Assembly: GCA_000158155.1 (NCBI GenBank)
Contig: DS999405.1
Coordinates: 895,623 to 959,622 of the forward strand
Length of the DNA: 64,000 bases
Source: a gamma proteobacterium NOR5-3
Lineage (GTDB): Bacteria > Pseudomonadota > Gammaproteobacteria > Pseudomonadales > Halieaceae
Direction of reading: 5' to 3'
Made by a program: the position numbers and the translations under genes. Positions 54,183-62,885 of the stretch are shown in pieces (within the stretch, counting starts at the first letter, position 1; each line of letters starts with the position of its first letter). Below the pieces are notes generated by a model, which was given only the letters and a program-made list of their open reading frames with translations, was not told the DNA's origin and did no database searches.

Positions 54183-56852
54183 CTAGAAATTCAATCTAAC
54201 GCCTGCGGAATAGGTAATACCCAGGTCATATCTTTCATACACCTGGCCTCCCTGGGTCCACTCAATGGGCTCGTCAAACAGGTTAGCGGCTTTGAACTCA
54301 AGCTCCAGACCACTCCCCACCATATCGAACTCGTCATTGGTCCAGCGAAACAGCAAATCCACTCGCCCGCGTGCAGTCTGAATCACATCAGGATCATTGA
54401 GTGAACCCACCAGTGCGATGCGCTCACCGGTATAGTTATAGGCAATAGAGGCGATAATCCCGCGATCCGGATCATCGTAAGACAGCAAGATATTGCCAAG
54501 GTAATCAGACTGCCCGGTCAGCGGTCGTGTGTTGGCATTCAACTGCGCGATGTTTCGGCCGCCGGTAATAGGTACATCTGCGGCAGTCTCATCAGGGCCC
54601 AGCAGTGTCACTTCGGACTCGATGTAAGACGCATTGGCAGACAGGGTAAACAGGTTTAACCAGCTCTCGTCCCAGCCTTCACTCTCGATACCAAACCAGT
54701 CGCCCAGGCGAAGCTCCTTACGGAAATCGTACTCCACACCTTGCAAATACGCTTCTTCAGCATTAAACCAGGTGAAAATATCATTCTGGGCCTGGACCTT
54801 GCCCTGCTCGATGGGGTTAGTGAAGTCCTTGTAGAACGCACCAAGACTCATGCTGTCGCTATTACCGAAGTACCACTCCCAACGAAAATCATAGTTGGTC
54901 AGCTCCGCGGGCTCTAAAAACACATTACCGCGGTACAACTGAAAGTTCTGCGGATTCCGGATGGTGGTACCGGTAATCTCCAGCAGACTGGGACGGTTGA
55001 CCGTCTCAGACCAGGCAAGACGAATCTGCATATTCTCGATGAACTCGTAGGTCAGCGACAGCGACGGCAGCACATCGTCGTACTGCTGCTCTACCGCGTT
55101 GATGGTGCCCTGCTCCGTATTACCGCCCCAGGCATCAGCATTAAGCGTGATGTCCTCGAAGCGCACACCACCTTGCAAGCGCACCCGGTCGGTGAGCTGG
55201 GCATCAAAAGAGCCGTAATAGCTAAACACTTCTTCGCCGGACTCCGCCAACGGAAAAATGCCCGATGCATTAGCGGCGCCCGCAGTAAAATCACGCACCG
55301 TTACCCAATTCTCGGCAAAGTTCTCCCGATCAAACAACTGCTGGGGAAACATGATGGGCACGTAGTCCGGGGTATCCGTGGTCAAATCGAAACGAAACAG
55401 GCGGTCTTCGCTCTCGCGCGTCCGCTCGTAATATCCCGCACCACCATTGATCACAACATCCATGTCACCAAGGTAGAACGGCACACTAAAATCAAAACCA
55501 TAATCACTTAGCTCATCATCCAAACGCGCATAGTTGCGCTCTGGTGCCTGAAACACCTCCCGCAGATCCCCCGCGGCCTGACGGTTTGGTGTAACGACCT
55601 CTAAGATCCCGTCGCGATTCTCGGCATAAGTGTAGGTTCGCGTATCGGGCGAGTCTCGAAAAGCCGCCCCGTCAACCAGGCGCCAGGTGAACTCAGCGTC
55701 GTTAAACGCAGGCACAAAGTGCTCACCGGATAGCTGCCAGGTTTCGATCTCGTTGTCGGTCCACTGCAGACGGATACTCTGGGCAAAGGTGCCATCGGTA
55801 ACATCGTCTTCCGATGACAAACCCTTGTTCTGCTGGGTCTCATCTTCGGTCTGACGCATGAGTGTGTAGGTGAGGTTTACGGAGTTGTTGGCATTAATCT
55901 CATAACCCAGGGTGGCAAAGCCATTGAAGCCAATCACCTGTCGAGATGTCATTTGATCGTAGGCCACCGTCTGGCGAGAACCGCCGTCAACGCCCGTGAA
56001 CTCATAACGCCTGAAATCCGTAAAGCGGTTCAGCCATTGGTTGCTATAGCGAAAGGAACCGATAAACCCGACGGCCGACTCTTCTCCGACATCCAGACGC
56101 TTACCCAGCTCGACTTCGCCGGTGAAATTGGGCTTCAGGGACTTTTCGTAGATATCCCAGTTATTAAAAAAACTAGCCCCGAGTCCTCGACGCTGAGGGT
56201 CTTCTACCGCCTCGAACTCTTCACTTGAAAGCTGCTGAATATTGAGCGGGATGTCGCGTGTACCATCATCCCAACCCCAGTTGTCTTCACTTCCACCCTT
56301 ATAATAGATGCCATCACCGCCAGTAGTTTCGGAGTTGCCGCCAATGGAGAGCTTAATATTGGCGAAGTCCTCCAAGGGCGTGCTTTTGGTGCGAATATCG
56401 ATGACACCGCCAGAAAAGTCGCCGGGGTAATTTGCTGAATATGTCTTCTGCACCAGCAGACTCTCAACAATCTTGTTGGGAATAATGTCCAGGGGAACGG
56501 TTTTTTGGAACGGCACAGGGCTGGAGATCCGGGTGCCATTGAGCAAGGTCGATGAATAACGCTCTCCCAGTCCCCGCACGTAGACGTACTTACCACCCAC
56601 CAGGCTCAGACCGGTCACCCGAGACAGTGAGATGCCTACGTTAGTCTCGCCCAGTTTTGAGAGATCCTCTACATCAAGAACGTTGGAAATCTCAGACGTG
56701 TCGCGCTTTTCGTCCGGGATGAATTCGCCCAGAACAAACACTTCCTCGATTTCCACCGAAGGCGCCGCGATACCGGCTTGCTGAGCAAATACTTGTGAGG
56801 CCAGCGGTGCGTACGCCATCGCCACCGCAAGTGCCAGAGTGTTTCGTTTCAT
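54183..56852 (-). CDS. TonB-dependent outer-membrane receptor
   Basis: 889 residues from ATG 56852 (ATG 56855 adjacent), with AAAGG upstream. Signal peptide ends VFAQ. Plug domain: SVEIEEVFVLGEFIP as a TonB-box-like start, DEKRDTSEISNVLDVEDLSKLGETNVGISLSRVTG, GKYVYVRGLGERYSSTLLNG, and VESLLVQKTYSANYPGDFSGGVIDIRTK. A 22-strand barrel follows, ending with YSAGVRLNF and the terminal Phe. Large (Oar-like/SusC-like plug style) receptor, likely for a bulky ligand. Separated from the upstream lipoprotein gene by a terminator, yet likely a functional partner. Confidence 0.92.
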   Translation of the reverse strand: MKRNTLALAVAMAYAPLASQVFAQQAGIAAPSVEIEEVFVLGEFIPDEKRDTSEISNVLDVEDLSKLGETNVGISLSRVTGLSLVGGKYVYVRGLGERYSSTLLNGTRISSPVPFQKTVPLDIIPNKIVESLLVQKTYSANYPGDFSGGVIDIRTKSTPLEDFANIKLSIGGNSETTGGDGIYYKGGSEDNWGWDDGTRDIPLNIQQLSSEEFEAVEDPQRRGLGASFFNNWDIYEKSLKPNFTGEVELGKRLDVGEESAVGFIGSFRYSNQWLNRFTDFRRYEFTGVDGGSRQTVAYDQMTSRQVIGFNGFATLGYEINANNSVNLTYTLMRQTEDETQQNKGLSSEDDVTDGTFAQSIRLQWTDNEIETWQLSGEHFVPAFNDAEFTWRLVDGAAFRDSPDTRTYTYAENRDGILEVVTPNRQAAGDLREVFQAPERNYARLDDELSDYGFDFSVPFYLGDMDVVINGGAGYYERTRESEDRLFRFDLTTDTPDYVPIMFPQQLFDRENFAENWVTVRDFTAGAANASGIFPLAESGEEVFSYYGSFDAQLTDRVRLQGGVRFEDITLNADAWGGNTEQGTINAVEQQYDDVLPSLSLTYEFIENMQIRLAWSETVNRPSLLEITGTTIRNPQNFQLYRGNVFLEPAELTNYDFRWEWYFGNSDSMSLGAFYKDFTNPIEQGKVQAQNDIFTWFNAEEAYLQGVEYDFRKELRLGDWFGIESEGWDESWLNLFTLSANASYIESEVTLLGPDETAADVPITGGRNIAQLNANTRPLTGQSDYLGNILLSYDDPDRGIIASIAYNYTGERIALVGSLNDPDVIQTARGRVDLLFRWTNDEFDMVGSGLELEFKAANLFDEPIEWTQGGQVYERYDLGITYSAGVRLNF

Positions 56853-56915
56853 CATTACCTTTCGCCTTTGACTAATGCTGCACGACTTTGTCGCGCGCGT
56901 CCTCCGCCGGATTGT

Positions 56916-56947
56916 AAAAAGCGCCAGACCCATAAGGATCTGGCGCT
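56916..56947 (-). terminator. Rho-independent terminator after the giant lipoprotein gene
   Basis: AGCGCCAGA and TCTGGCGCT form a 9-bp stem (56920-56947) with a 10-base loop, followed on the minus strand by TTTTT. It ends transcription of the 1268-residue gene, or attenuates read-through into the TonB receptor gene. Confidence 0.8.
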
Positions 56948-56967
56948 GTCGTTAACTCGATACCTGT

Positions 56968-59900
56968 TTACTGTCCGAAGACCCAGGTACCTTTCCAGCT
57001 ATCAAAGTCCGCCCCGATTACGCTATTTGACTCAAAAAATCCGTCGCTGGGTAATGTTCCCGCGCTGGGCAAACCGGCACCTTCGGTGACATTACTGCTA
57101 TCCAGGAAGGCTTGTACCGCGGCCTCATCATCACCTTCGTTGACCGTGGTGCAATTGAGCTGCACGCCGTCAAAGGTAATGCCCGTGCCGAGCAGATTCA
57201 GTGACTCACCCTGAATACGCAGACAACTATCACCGCTGACAACTGCCGAGTTGAACAGGAACAGGCCCGTTCCCCGGCGCAGTCGGATGGCGCGCTGGTC
57301 GCTGCGCGCCGCAATAGTCATGTTGGCGATGGACGGATTGGAGACTGGCGCAGCCAGCTCGTCACCTTCACGGTTATCTGCCTCGATACCGTTGTCACCC
57401 GTGTCTGTTTGCTCGATGTAGAGATACTGGACGCGTCCCGTCCAACCATCCGTCCAATCCAGAGAGTCATCGGCGTTGCCCGTAAGAACAACATACTTGG
57501 CATCCACTGTGCCGCCAAAGAACTCAATACCGTCGTCAAGGTTGTTGTGTACCTGGACATACTCCACGGTGGTACCGTCACCCACGCCCTGGAAAGCGAT
57601 ACCGTTGAGCTGATTTTCAGGGTCTACGTTGGAGCCTGCGTACTTCACGACCACATAGCGCAGGGTTCCAGAACTGTCGTTGGGCTGATCACCGCCGAAC
57701 AGGCCGGAGTTAGCCTCCCCTTCTTTTGTGCAACCGGCGGTACCGCCGTCAGCACCTTCGGGACAATCGTTGATCGGCGCAAAACCATTGATCACCAGCC
57801 CACCCCACAGACCCCGGCTGCTGTCACTCACCGCACCCTGAATGTCCGCGAGAGCCGTCATGGTGATGGGCATTTCCGCGGTGCCGTTTGCCTGGATCTG
57901 CGATCCACGATTGATGACCAGGAAGTCCTCGGCGCCTCCGCCAATGACTGTGACACCCGACTCGATGCTCAGTACCGCCGGCATTCCCTCATCACCGATA
58001 GTCACCTTACCGTCAAGGATGTAATTGCTGTCCCGGGTGAGGCTCAGGTTGCTGGTGTAAGTGCCACTGAGGATACAGGCTGTCTTTCCACCAATGGTGT
58101 TGGCCGCTTCAGTAGTGCCGACGGGGCAGCCAAAGCTCACGCCCGCATCGGGCATGCCCACAGTCCATCCCGCAGTCCAATCCGTAGCATCACTCTCGAT
58201 GGCGCCAATAAAGTTGGTCGCATCAAAGAATGCATCGCCGGCAAGATCCGCCGGTGCAGCAGCAGTGGATCCCTCTGCGACATTGCTGCCGTCCAGAAAC
58301 GCCTGTACCAATGCCACGTCGTCACCTTCGTTAACTGTCGCGCAGTCCAGAGTCACCCCGTCAAAAATGATGCTCTCATTCAGCTGATTCAGAGACTCGC
58401 CCTGAATCCGCAGGCAGCTGTCGCTGTCCTGCACGACAGAGTTGTAAAGCTCAAGACCGGTACCCCGACGCAGGCGAATCGCGCGCTCTGCCGGATTGCC
58501 GGTGATCGTCATGTTTGCGATGCGCGGCGTCGAGCGGGGACTGGCGTTCTCGTCACCCTCACGACTGTCCGCTTCGATACCGTTATCGCCCGTATCGTCC
58601 GCCTGATCGATCACCAGATACTGAACCGAGCCCTGCCAGCCGTCGGTCCAATCCAGAGAGTCGTCAGCGTTGCCTGTGAGCACCACGTACTTGGCGTTGG
58701 TAGTACCACCGAAGAACTCGATACCATCGTCAAGATTGTTATGCACCTGAACAAACTCTACCGTGGTTCCTGAGCCTGTGCCCTGGAACGCAATACCGTT
58801 GAGCTGGTTCTCGGGATCTACGTTGGATCCCGCAAACTTGACTACAACGTAGCGCAGCGTGCCGGAGCTGTCGCTCGGATCATCACCGCCGAAGGTACCG
58901 GAGTTAGCCTCCCCTTCTTTGGTGCATGCTGCGGTGCCACCTGCGGCGCCTTCGGGGCAGTCGTTGATGGGTGCGTTGCCGTTAATGACCAGACCACCCC
59001 AGAGACCACGATCCGCGTCGATATCAGCGGTGCCTTCGACGTCTGCGCGTGCCGTAAATATGATGGGTTGTGATGCTGAACCGTTAGCAATGATTTGAGC
59101 ATTCCGAGAGATCACCAGAAAGTCAAAGCTGGTGCCACCAAATACCGTGGTGCCGGGCTGAATCGTCAGCGAATTGCTGCTTGTTCCGTCACCAATGGTG
59201 ACTTTGCCCACCAACTGATAGATGCTGTTGTTCGTCAACGACACATCCGATGTTATGGTTCCTTCGATGTCACAGATTCGCTTACCGTCAATACTTTCGC
59301 CATTGATAGAAGTGCCCGCAGGACATCCAAGATCCGGCTGGCCCGGATTGCTCACGGAGCCACCCAGAGTCCAGCCGTCCGCCCAGCTCTCGGCACCAAA
59401 GGCGCCTACAAACCCGGCGTCTTCCAGACGGGAATCAGTGGGAGTAACCGCGCTGACCTGATCGCCTACCTGCGATACTTCCATGGCACTGTCCAGATAT
59501 GCCTCCACTGAGCCATCGTCATCGTTGTTGTGCATCGTAGTGCAGTTAAAGGTTGTGCCGGCAAAAGTAAGATCAGTACCGAGCTTGTCCCGCGATGTGC
59601 CGTCGATTCGCAAGCAGGTGTCGGATGTCGTTACGATGCCGTTCCAAAACATACCGCCGGTGCCACGACGAAGCCGGATGGAGTTCTCCGCACTATTGCC
59701 AAAAAAGGAGAAGTTGGCGATCGCCGGCATGGCTACCGGAGAGGCTGCTTCGTCACCCTCTCGGTTATCCGCCTCGATGACGTTATCCGCTGAATCTGTC
59801 TGCTCTACATACAGGTACTGGATTGAACCCTGCCAACCGTCGGTCCAGTCAAGAGAGTCGTCTGCGTTACCGGTCAGAACAATGTATTTAGCGCTGGTGG

Positions 59901-60774
59901 TGCCACCGAAAAACTCAATACCGTCATCCAGGTTATTGTGGACCTGAACATACTCTACCGTGGTGCCCGAGCCGGTTCCCTGAAAGGCGATACCGTTGAG
60001 CTGGTTCTCCGGGTCCACATTCGAGCCGGCGTAACGAACCTGCACATAACGCAGCGTACCCGAATTGTCCGTAGGATCGTCTCCGCCAAACGTACCCGAG
60101 TTTGCTTCGCCCTCTTTGGTGCACTCAGCCGTACCACCCTCTGCACCTTCCGGGCAATCGTTGATGGGCGCAAAACCGTTAATCACCAAGCCACCCCAGA
60201 GGCCACGGTCGTTGGACTCAGCGTCACCCGCAACATCCGCAGCAGCCGTAAAGATAATCGGTTGCTCCGCCGTACCTTCCGCATCGATCTGAGCACCCTG
60301 TTCAATTACCAGGAATTCAAACTGGGAGCCACCGCTGAGTACCGAACCGGGCGCCATTTCTAACACGCCGCTGCCCACACGCAATGCACCGCCGGTGATT
60401 TCGAGAATAATATCGTTGCCGACCAAAAGGCCTGTGGGGTCTAACACGCCGCCTGGCAGCGCGGAGATATCCAGCTCGACAATCGGTCGACCGCCAAAGG
60501 CGTCACTGGCAGATTCGCCCGTCTCTGTAAACGCGCCCGCTATGCTGTCCGGGATAACCGTCGCGATCGTCTCACCGTCGCCGCCGTCACCACCATCGCC
60601 ACCGTCGCCGCCATCGCCGCCATCGCCGCCGTCGCCGCCGTCGCCGCCCCCATCCACCGGAACTTCTACAACGATTACCCCTGGAGAGACATTGTCAGAG
60701 GAGCCGCCGCAGGCCGCCAGAAGTGTTACCAGAGCCAGAACTACTGTTTGCTGCCAGATTCGATCGCTAAGCAT
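56968..60774 (-). CDS. Giant triplicated surface lipoprotein
   Basis: 1268 residues. Lipobox TLLAAC with Cys 22. A low-complexity linker of GGD repeats spans about residues 41-67. Three homologous modules follow, cores near residues 190-310, 590-710 and 990-1110, i.e. a period of about 400 residues. Each core carries DRGLWGGLVINGFAPINDCPEGA, a KEGEANSG segment with a paired Cys, then NLDDGIEFFGGT and NADDSLDWTDGW. The beta-helix-like strand pattern with Gly/Asn turns suggests a parallel beta-helix surface protein. Families of this kind accompany large TonB receptors. A PhoB-like array precedes the gene. Function unknown. Confidence 0.85.
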   Translation of the reverse strand: MLSDRIWQQTVVLALVTLLAACGGSSDNVSPGVIVVEVPVDGGGDGGDGGDGGDGGDGGDGGDGGDGETIATVIPDSIAGAFTETGESASDAFGGRPIVELDISALPGGVLDPTGLLVGNDIILEITGGALRVGSGVLEMAPGSVLSGGSQFEFLVIEQGAQIDAEGTAEQPIIFTAAADVAGDAESNDRGLWGGLVINGFAPINDCPEGAEGGTAECTKEGEANSGTFGGDDPTDNSGTLRYVQVRYAGSNVDPENQLNGIAFQGTGSGTTVEYVQVHNNLDDGIEFFGGTTSAKYIVLTGNADDSLDWTDGWQGSIQYLYVEQTDSADNVIEADNREGDEAASPVAMPAIANFSFFGNSAENSIRLRRGTGGMFWNGIVTTSDTCLRIDGTSRDKLGTDLTFAGTTFNCTTMHNNDDDGSVEAYLDSAMEVSQVGDQVSAVTPTDSRLEDAGFVGAFGAESWADGWTLGGSVSNPGQPDLGCPAGTSINGESIDGKRICDIEGTITSDVSLTNNSIYQLVGKVTIGDGTSSNSLTIQPGTTVFGGTSFDFLVISRNAQIIANGSASQPIIFTARADVEGTADIDADRGLWGGLVINGNAPINDCPEGAAGGTAACTKEGEANSGTFGGDDPSDSSGTLRYVVVKFAGSNVDPENQLNGIAFQGTGSGTTVEFVQVHNNLDDGIEFFGGTTNAKYVVLTGNADDSLDWTDGWQGSVQYLVIDQADDTGDNGIEADSREGDENASPRSTPRIANMTITGNPAERAIRLRRGTGLELYNSVVQDSDSCLRIQGESLNQLNESIIFDGVTLDCATVNEGDDVALVQAFLDGSNVAEGSTAAAPADLAGDAFFDATNFIGAIESDATDWTAGWTVGMPDAGVSFGCPVGTTEAANTIGGKTACILSGTYTSNLSLTRDSNYILDGKVTIGDEGMPAVLSIESGVTVIGGGAEDFLVINRGSQIQANGTAEMPITMTALADIQGAVSDSSRGLWGGLVINGFAPINDCPEGADGGTAGCTKEGEANSGLFGGDQPNDSSGTLRYVVVKYAGSNVDPENQLNGIAFQGVGDGTTVEYVQVHNNLDDGIEFFGGTVDAKYVVLTGNADDSLDWTDGWTGRVQYLYIEQTDTGDNGIEADNREGDELAAPVSNPSIANMTIAARSDQRAIRLRRGTGLFLFNSAVVSGDSCLRIQGESLNLLGTGITFDGVQLNCTTVNEGDDEAAVQAFLDSSNVTEGAGLPSAGTLPSDGFFESNSVIGADFDSWKGTWVFGQ
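60575..60653 (-). repeat. GGD codon repeat (low-complexity linker)
   Basis: A run of 9-base units (GGCGACGGC/GGCGATGGC variants) encoding Gly-Gly-Asp repeats in the lipoprotein just after the lipobox. In-frame expansions would be tolerated, so linker length may vary between strains. Confidence 0.85.
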
Positions 60775-60843
60775 CGTAAGCCTCGTTTAGAAAAGCGTGT
60801 GCAATAACAACAGGCCCAACGTGGGCTCCTGTTCGATTCGCGA

Positions 60844-60849
60844 ATCCTA
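60844..60849 (-). promoter_or_regulatory. Candidate -10 hexamer downstream of the second array
   Basis: On the minus strand this reads TAGGAT, 11 bases after the last array unit and about 70 bases before the ATG. The spacing is identical to that at 47107-47112. Confidence 0.45.
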
Positions 60850-60860
60850 GACACAGCGTG

Positions 60861-60898
60861 TGACGGTTTTGTTATCAAAATATGACGAATTTGTGACA
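60861..60898 (-). promoter_or_regulatory. Second 11-bp array, PhoB-box-like
   Basis: Plus-strand units TGACG 60861-60865, TTATC 60872-60876 (degenerate), TGACG 60883-60887 and TGACA 60894-60898 keep an exact 11-base period. On the minus strand the two distal ones read TGTCACAAATT then CGTCATATTTT. It lies 87-125 bases upstream of the giant lipoprotein start. A leader hairpin CCCA/TGGG lies at about 60813-60824. Confidence 0.55.
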
Positions 60899-60940
60899 CC
60901 GGGACTGTGGCCGGGCCTGGCTGTCCCGGCTTTGGAGAAC

Positions 60941-62254
60941 TTACTCAGACGCGAAGCTGATGCTCCCGTTGGCTATGCGATACAGCAAAATGGCAGCCCG
61001 TTGCGTCTGCTGCGGTAGTGTTCGCAAGTCGGCAACCTCATCCACCGTGTGGCCGCCATCGCCCATAAGACCCAGACCATCAAGCGCTGCAGAAACGGCA
61101 CTAGCGGCAAAGGAAATATCCGCAGCGCCTGCACGCCGGGGATCCACAGCCTGCACAGGACCATAGCCCAGTTCCTCACTGATGGCGCTGTAATGCTTGA
61201 GAAGCTCGTCATTCCCTGAAGACGGCGCCATGGGTGGATAGCCATGATTAAAAGTGAGCTCGGCACTGGTCTGCGCGAGGTTGTCTGCCGCGATTTTACG
61301 CATCAGGGTTTCAGCACGAGCGATCTGCCCGGGGCTTATGGCGCGCATGCCACCAGTGACAATGGCGCTCTGGGCGATCACGTTGTTCTTGCCAAACACT
61401 GTGCCCCGCGTGTTTTTATCATCGTGCTCCAGATCAGTGCCTGCCATCATAAGACCGGGGTTAAAGGTCAAATTGGGAATACCTGAGAGTGCTTCGCGCC
61501 AGGCATTCAATATCCGGGCAGCCTCGAGGGTGGCCCCAAAGCCAATGTCCTCGCGAAATATCTGAGACGAGTGGGCAGGCTTACCCTTGACGACCAACTG
61601 CCACTCACTGGAGCTCCTGCGCGCGGTCACAGCCGTTTTCGGATCCCCGTCGCCGTCCTCAAAACCCAACGCAATGTCCGCCCACTGTGCAGCTTCGATT
61701 AACGCCGCATTGGCATGCTCCAGCGGACGGCCGCGGGACTCCTCATCACCGGTGAGTACCACACGCAGTTGCAGTTGATCCAGGACCCCGGCGGCATCAA
61801 GCGCTTTGGCTGCCTGCAAAATAATGACATTACCGCCCTTCATATCGGTGATTCCGGGGCCTGCGGCATGATCTTCATCGATACGGGAAAAACGCTGAAA
61901 ACTGCTGTCTTGGGCGAACACCGTATCCAGATGTCCAATAAGCAACACCTTAGGGCCCTGGCTTCCGTGCCCGGCAATGAGATGACCGCCCCGTCCAAAG
62001 GCTTCGCCATCGACCCAGAGGGTGCTGAAACCCGCATCCTCGAATGCCTGGGAAAACACCTCACCCACCTTGCGCACGCCGTCCGTATTCATGGTGCCAC
62101 TGTTGATATTCACCGCACGCTCCAGCAGCGCCAGAGCCTCGCCCTGACCCTCCTGTACGGCCTCGCGAATCGCATCTTCGGTCGCATCAAAGGCATGGGC
62201 CGGCGCAAGCATTCCCAGCAGTAAAAAAGCGCATATCAGGTGTTGTTTCCACAT
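60941..62254 (-). CDS. M20 family glutamate carboxypeptidase-like peptidase, exported
   Basis: 437 residues from ATG 62254, with AAAGGA upstream; the longer open frame is unsupported. Signal peptide ends APAHA. M20 metal motifs: LLIGHLDTVF (His, Asp), GPGITDMKGG, GDEESRGRP (Glu-Glu), GFEDGDGDP, and the final DEVADL region with GGHTVDE. Resembles carboxypeptidase G2, which removes C-terminal Glu from peptides or folate-like compounds. Divergent from rmf. Confidence 0.88.
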   Translation of the reverse strand: MWKQHLICAFLLLGMLAPAHAFDATEDAIREAVQEGQGEALALLERAVNINSGTMNTDGVRKVGEVFSQAFEDAGFSTLWVDGEAFGRGGHLIAGHGSQGPKVLLIGHLDTVFAQDSSFQRFSRIDEDHAAGPGITDMKGGNVIILQAAKALDAAGVLDQLQLRVVLTGDEESRGRPLEHANAALIEAAQWADIALGFEDGDGDPKTAVTARRSSSEWQLVVKGKPAHSSQIFREDIGFGATLEAARILNAWREALSGIPNLTFNPGLMMAGTDLEHDDKNTRGTVFGKNNVIAQSAIVTGGMRAISPGQIARAETLMRKIAADNLAQTSAELTFNHGYPPMAPSSGNDELLKHYSAISEELGYGPVQAVDPRRAGAADISFAASAVSAALDGLGLMGDGGHTVDEVADLRTLPQQTQRAAILLYRIANGSISFASE

Positions 62255-62436
62255 AGCCCGGTAATCCTTTTTATGGTTCAGCGAGCATGGTGCCTTCCGC
62301 AGACGGCAATGACAAACACCGAAACAAGGCCCTTGTGGTAAGGATTCGGGCGCAGAGTGTGAATTCTTTATAGCAATTGGCGATATACGTGCTTGTAGGG
62401 GTAACAAAAAAATAGTAGCACCAAGGCTCAGTCTCT

Positions 62437-62454
62437 GCTTAGATAGACCTAAGC
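62437..62454 (+). promoter_or_regulatory. Inverted repeat in the rmf leader
   Basis: GCTTAG, ATAGAC, CTAAGC lies 29 bases before the rmf ATG. It could be a leader hairpin or an operator. Unverified. Confidence 0.3.
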
Positions 62455-62482
62455 CCCTATGTGTCACATGAGAGGAATAGCG

Positions 62483-62686
62483 ATGCGCCGACAGAAACGC
62501 GATATGACTGCTAGAGCTTACGAGCGCGGTTATCAGGCAGGAGTATCAGGTCGCAACAGCGAAAGTTGTCCCCACACCACCGAACAACAACGTATCAATT
62601 GGATCACCGGCTGGCGAGAAGGCCACGCCGACCAGCTAGAAGGCCTTACCGGCGTCTCAGGCGTACATCGCCTCCGCATGCAGTAA
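62483..62686 (+). CDS. rmf: Ribosome modulation factor
   Basis: 67 residues from ATG 62483, with AGAGGA upstream; the E. coli protein is 55. It carries the family pattern MRRQKRDMTARAYERGYQAGVSGRN followed by CP...W..GWREG. RMF dimerises 70S ribosomes into inactive 100S particles in stationary phase. A terminator follows directly. Confidence 0.94.
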   Translation: MRRQKRDMTARAYERGYQAGVSGRNSESCPHTTEQQRINWITGWREGHADQLEGLTGVSGVHRLRMQ

Positions 62687-62690
62687 CGTC

Positions 62691-62719
62691 CTGGCTCTTC
62701 CGGGAGCCGGCGTTTTATT
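62691..62719 (+). terminator. Terminator of rmf
   Basis: CTGGCTC and GAGCCGG form a 7-bp stem with one G-T pair around a TTCCGG loop, followed by CGTTTTATT. It lies 5 bases after the rmf stop. Confidence 0.65.
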
Positions 62720-62885
62720 AAGTCCGCTACCGGCGGTTTAAGTCTGCTTTCAGCCTGCTTTCGGCACGCAGAATCCTAACCGCGCGCAGCCAAACCCGCG
62801 AGAAACTTTTCGGGAAGGTTTGCACGCGGGCGCTTGAGTGGTTACGCGAGTGGTTGCTATGTAAGCTGCCATGTAACTAGCGCCC
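62720..62885. other. Intergenic region between rmf and the glutamate dehydrogenase gene
   Basis: 166 bases past the rmf terminator. It is the 3' flank of the dehydrogenase gene on the minus strand. I see no gene; a second hairpin is not obvious. Confidence 0.3.

Noticed and set aside
57409-58773. Long plus-strand open frame antisense to the giant lipoprotein
   Set aside because: It mirrors the repeated modules of the real gene on the other strand, lacks a start signal and has no recognisable protein features.
60575-60653. CRISPR-like periodic repeats
   Set aside because: The short units encode Gly-Gly-Asp in frame and have no spacers.
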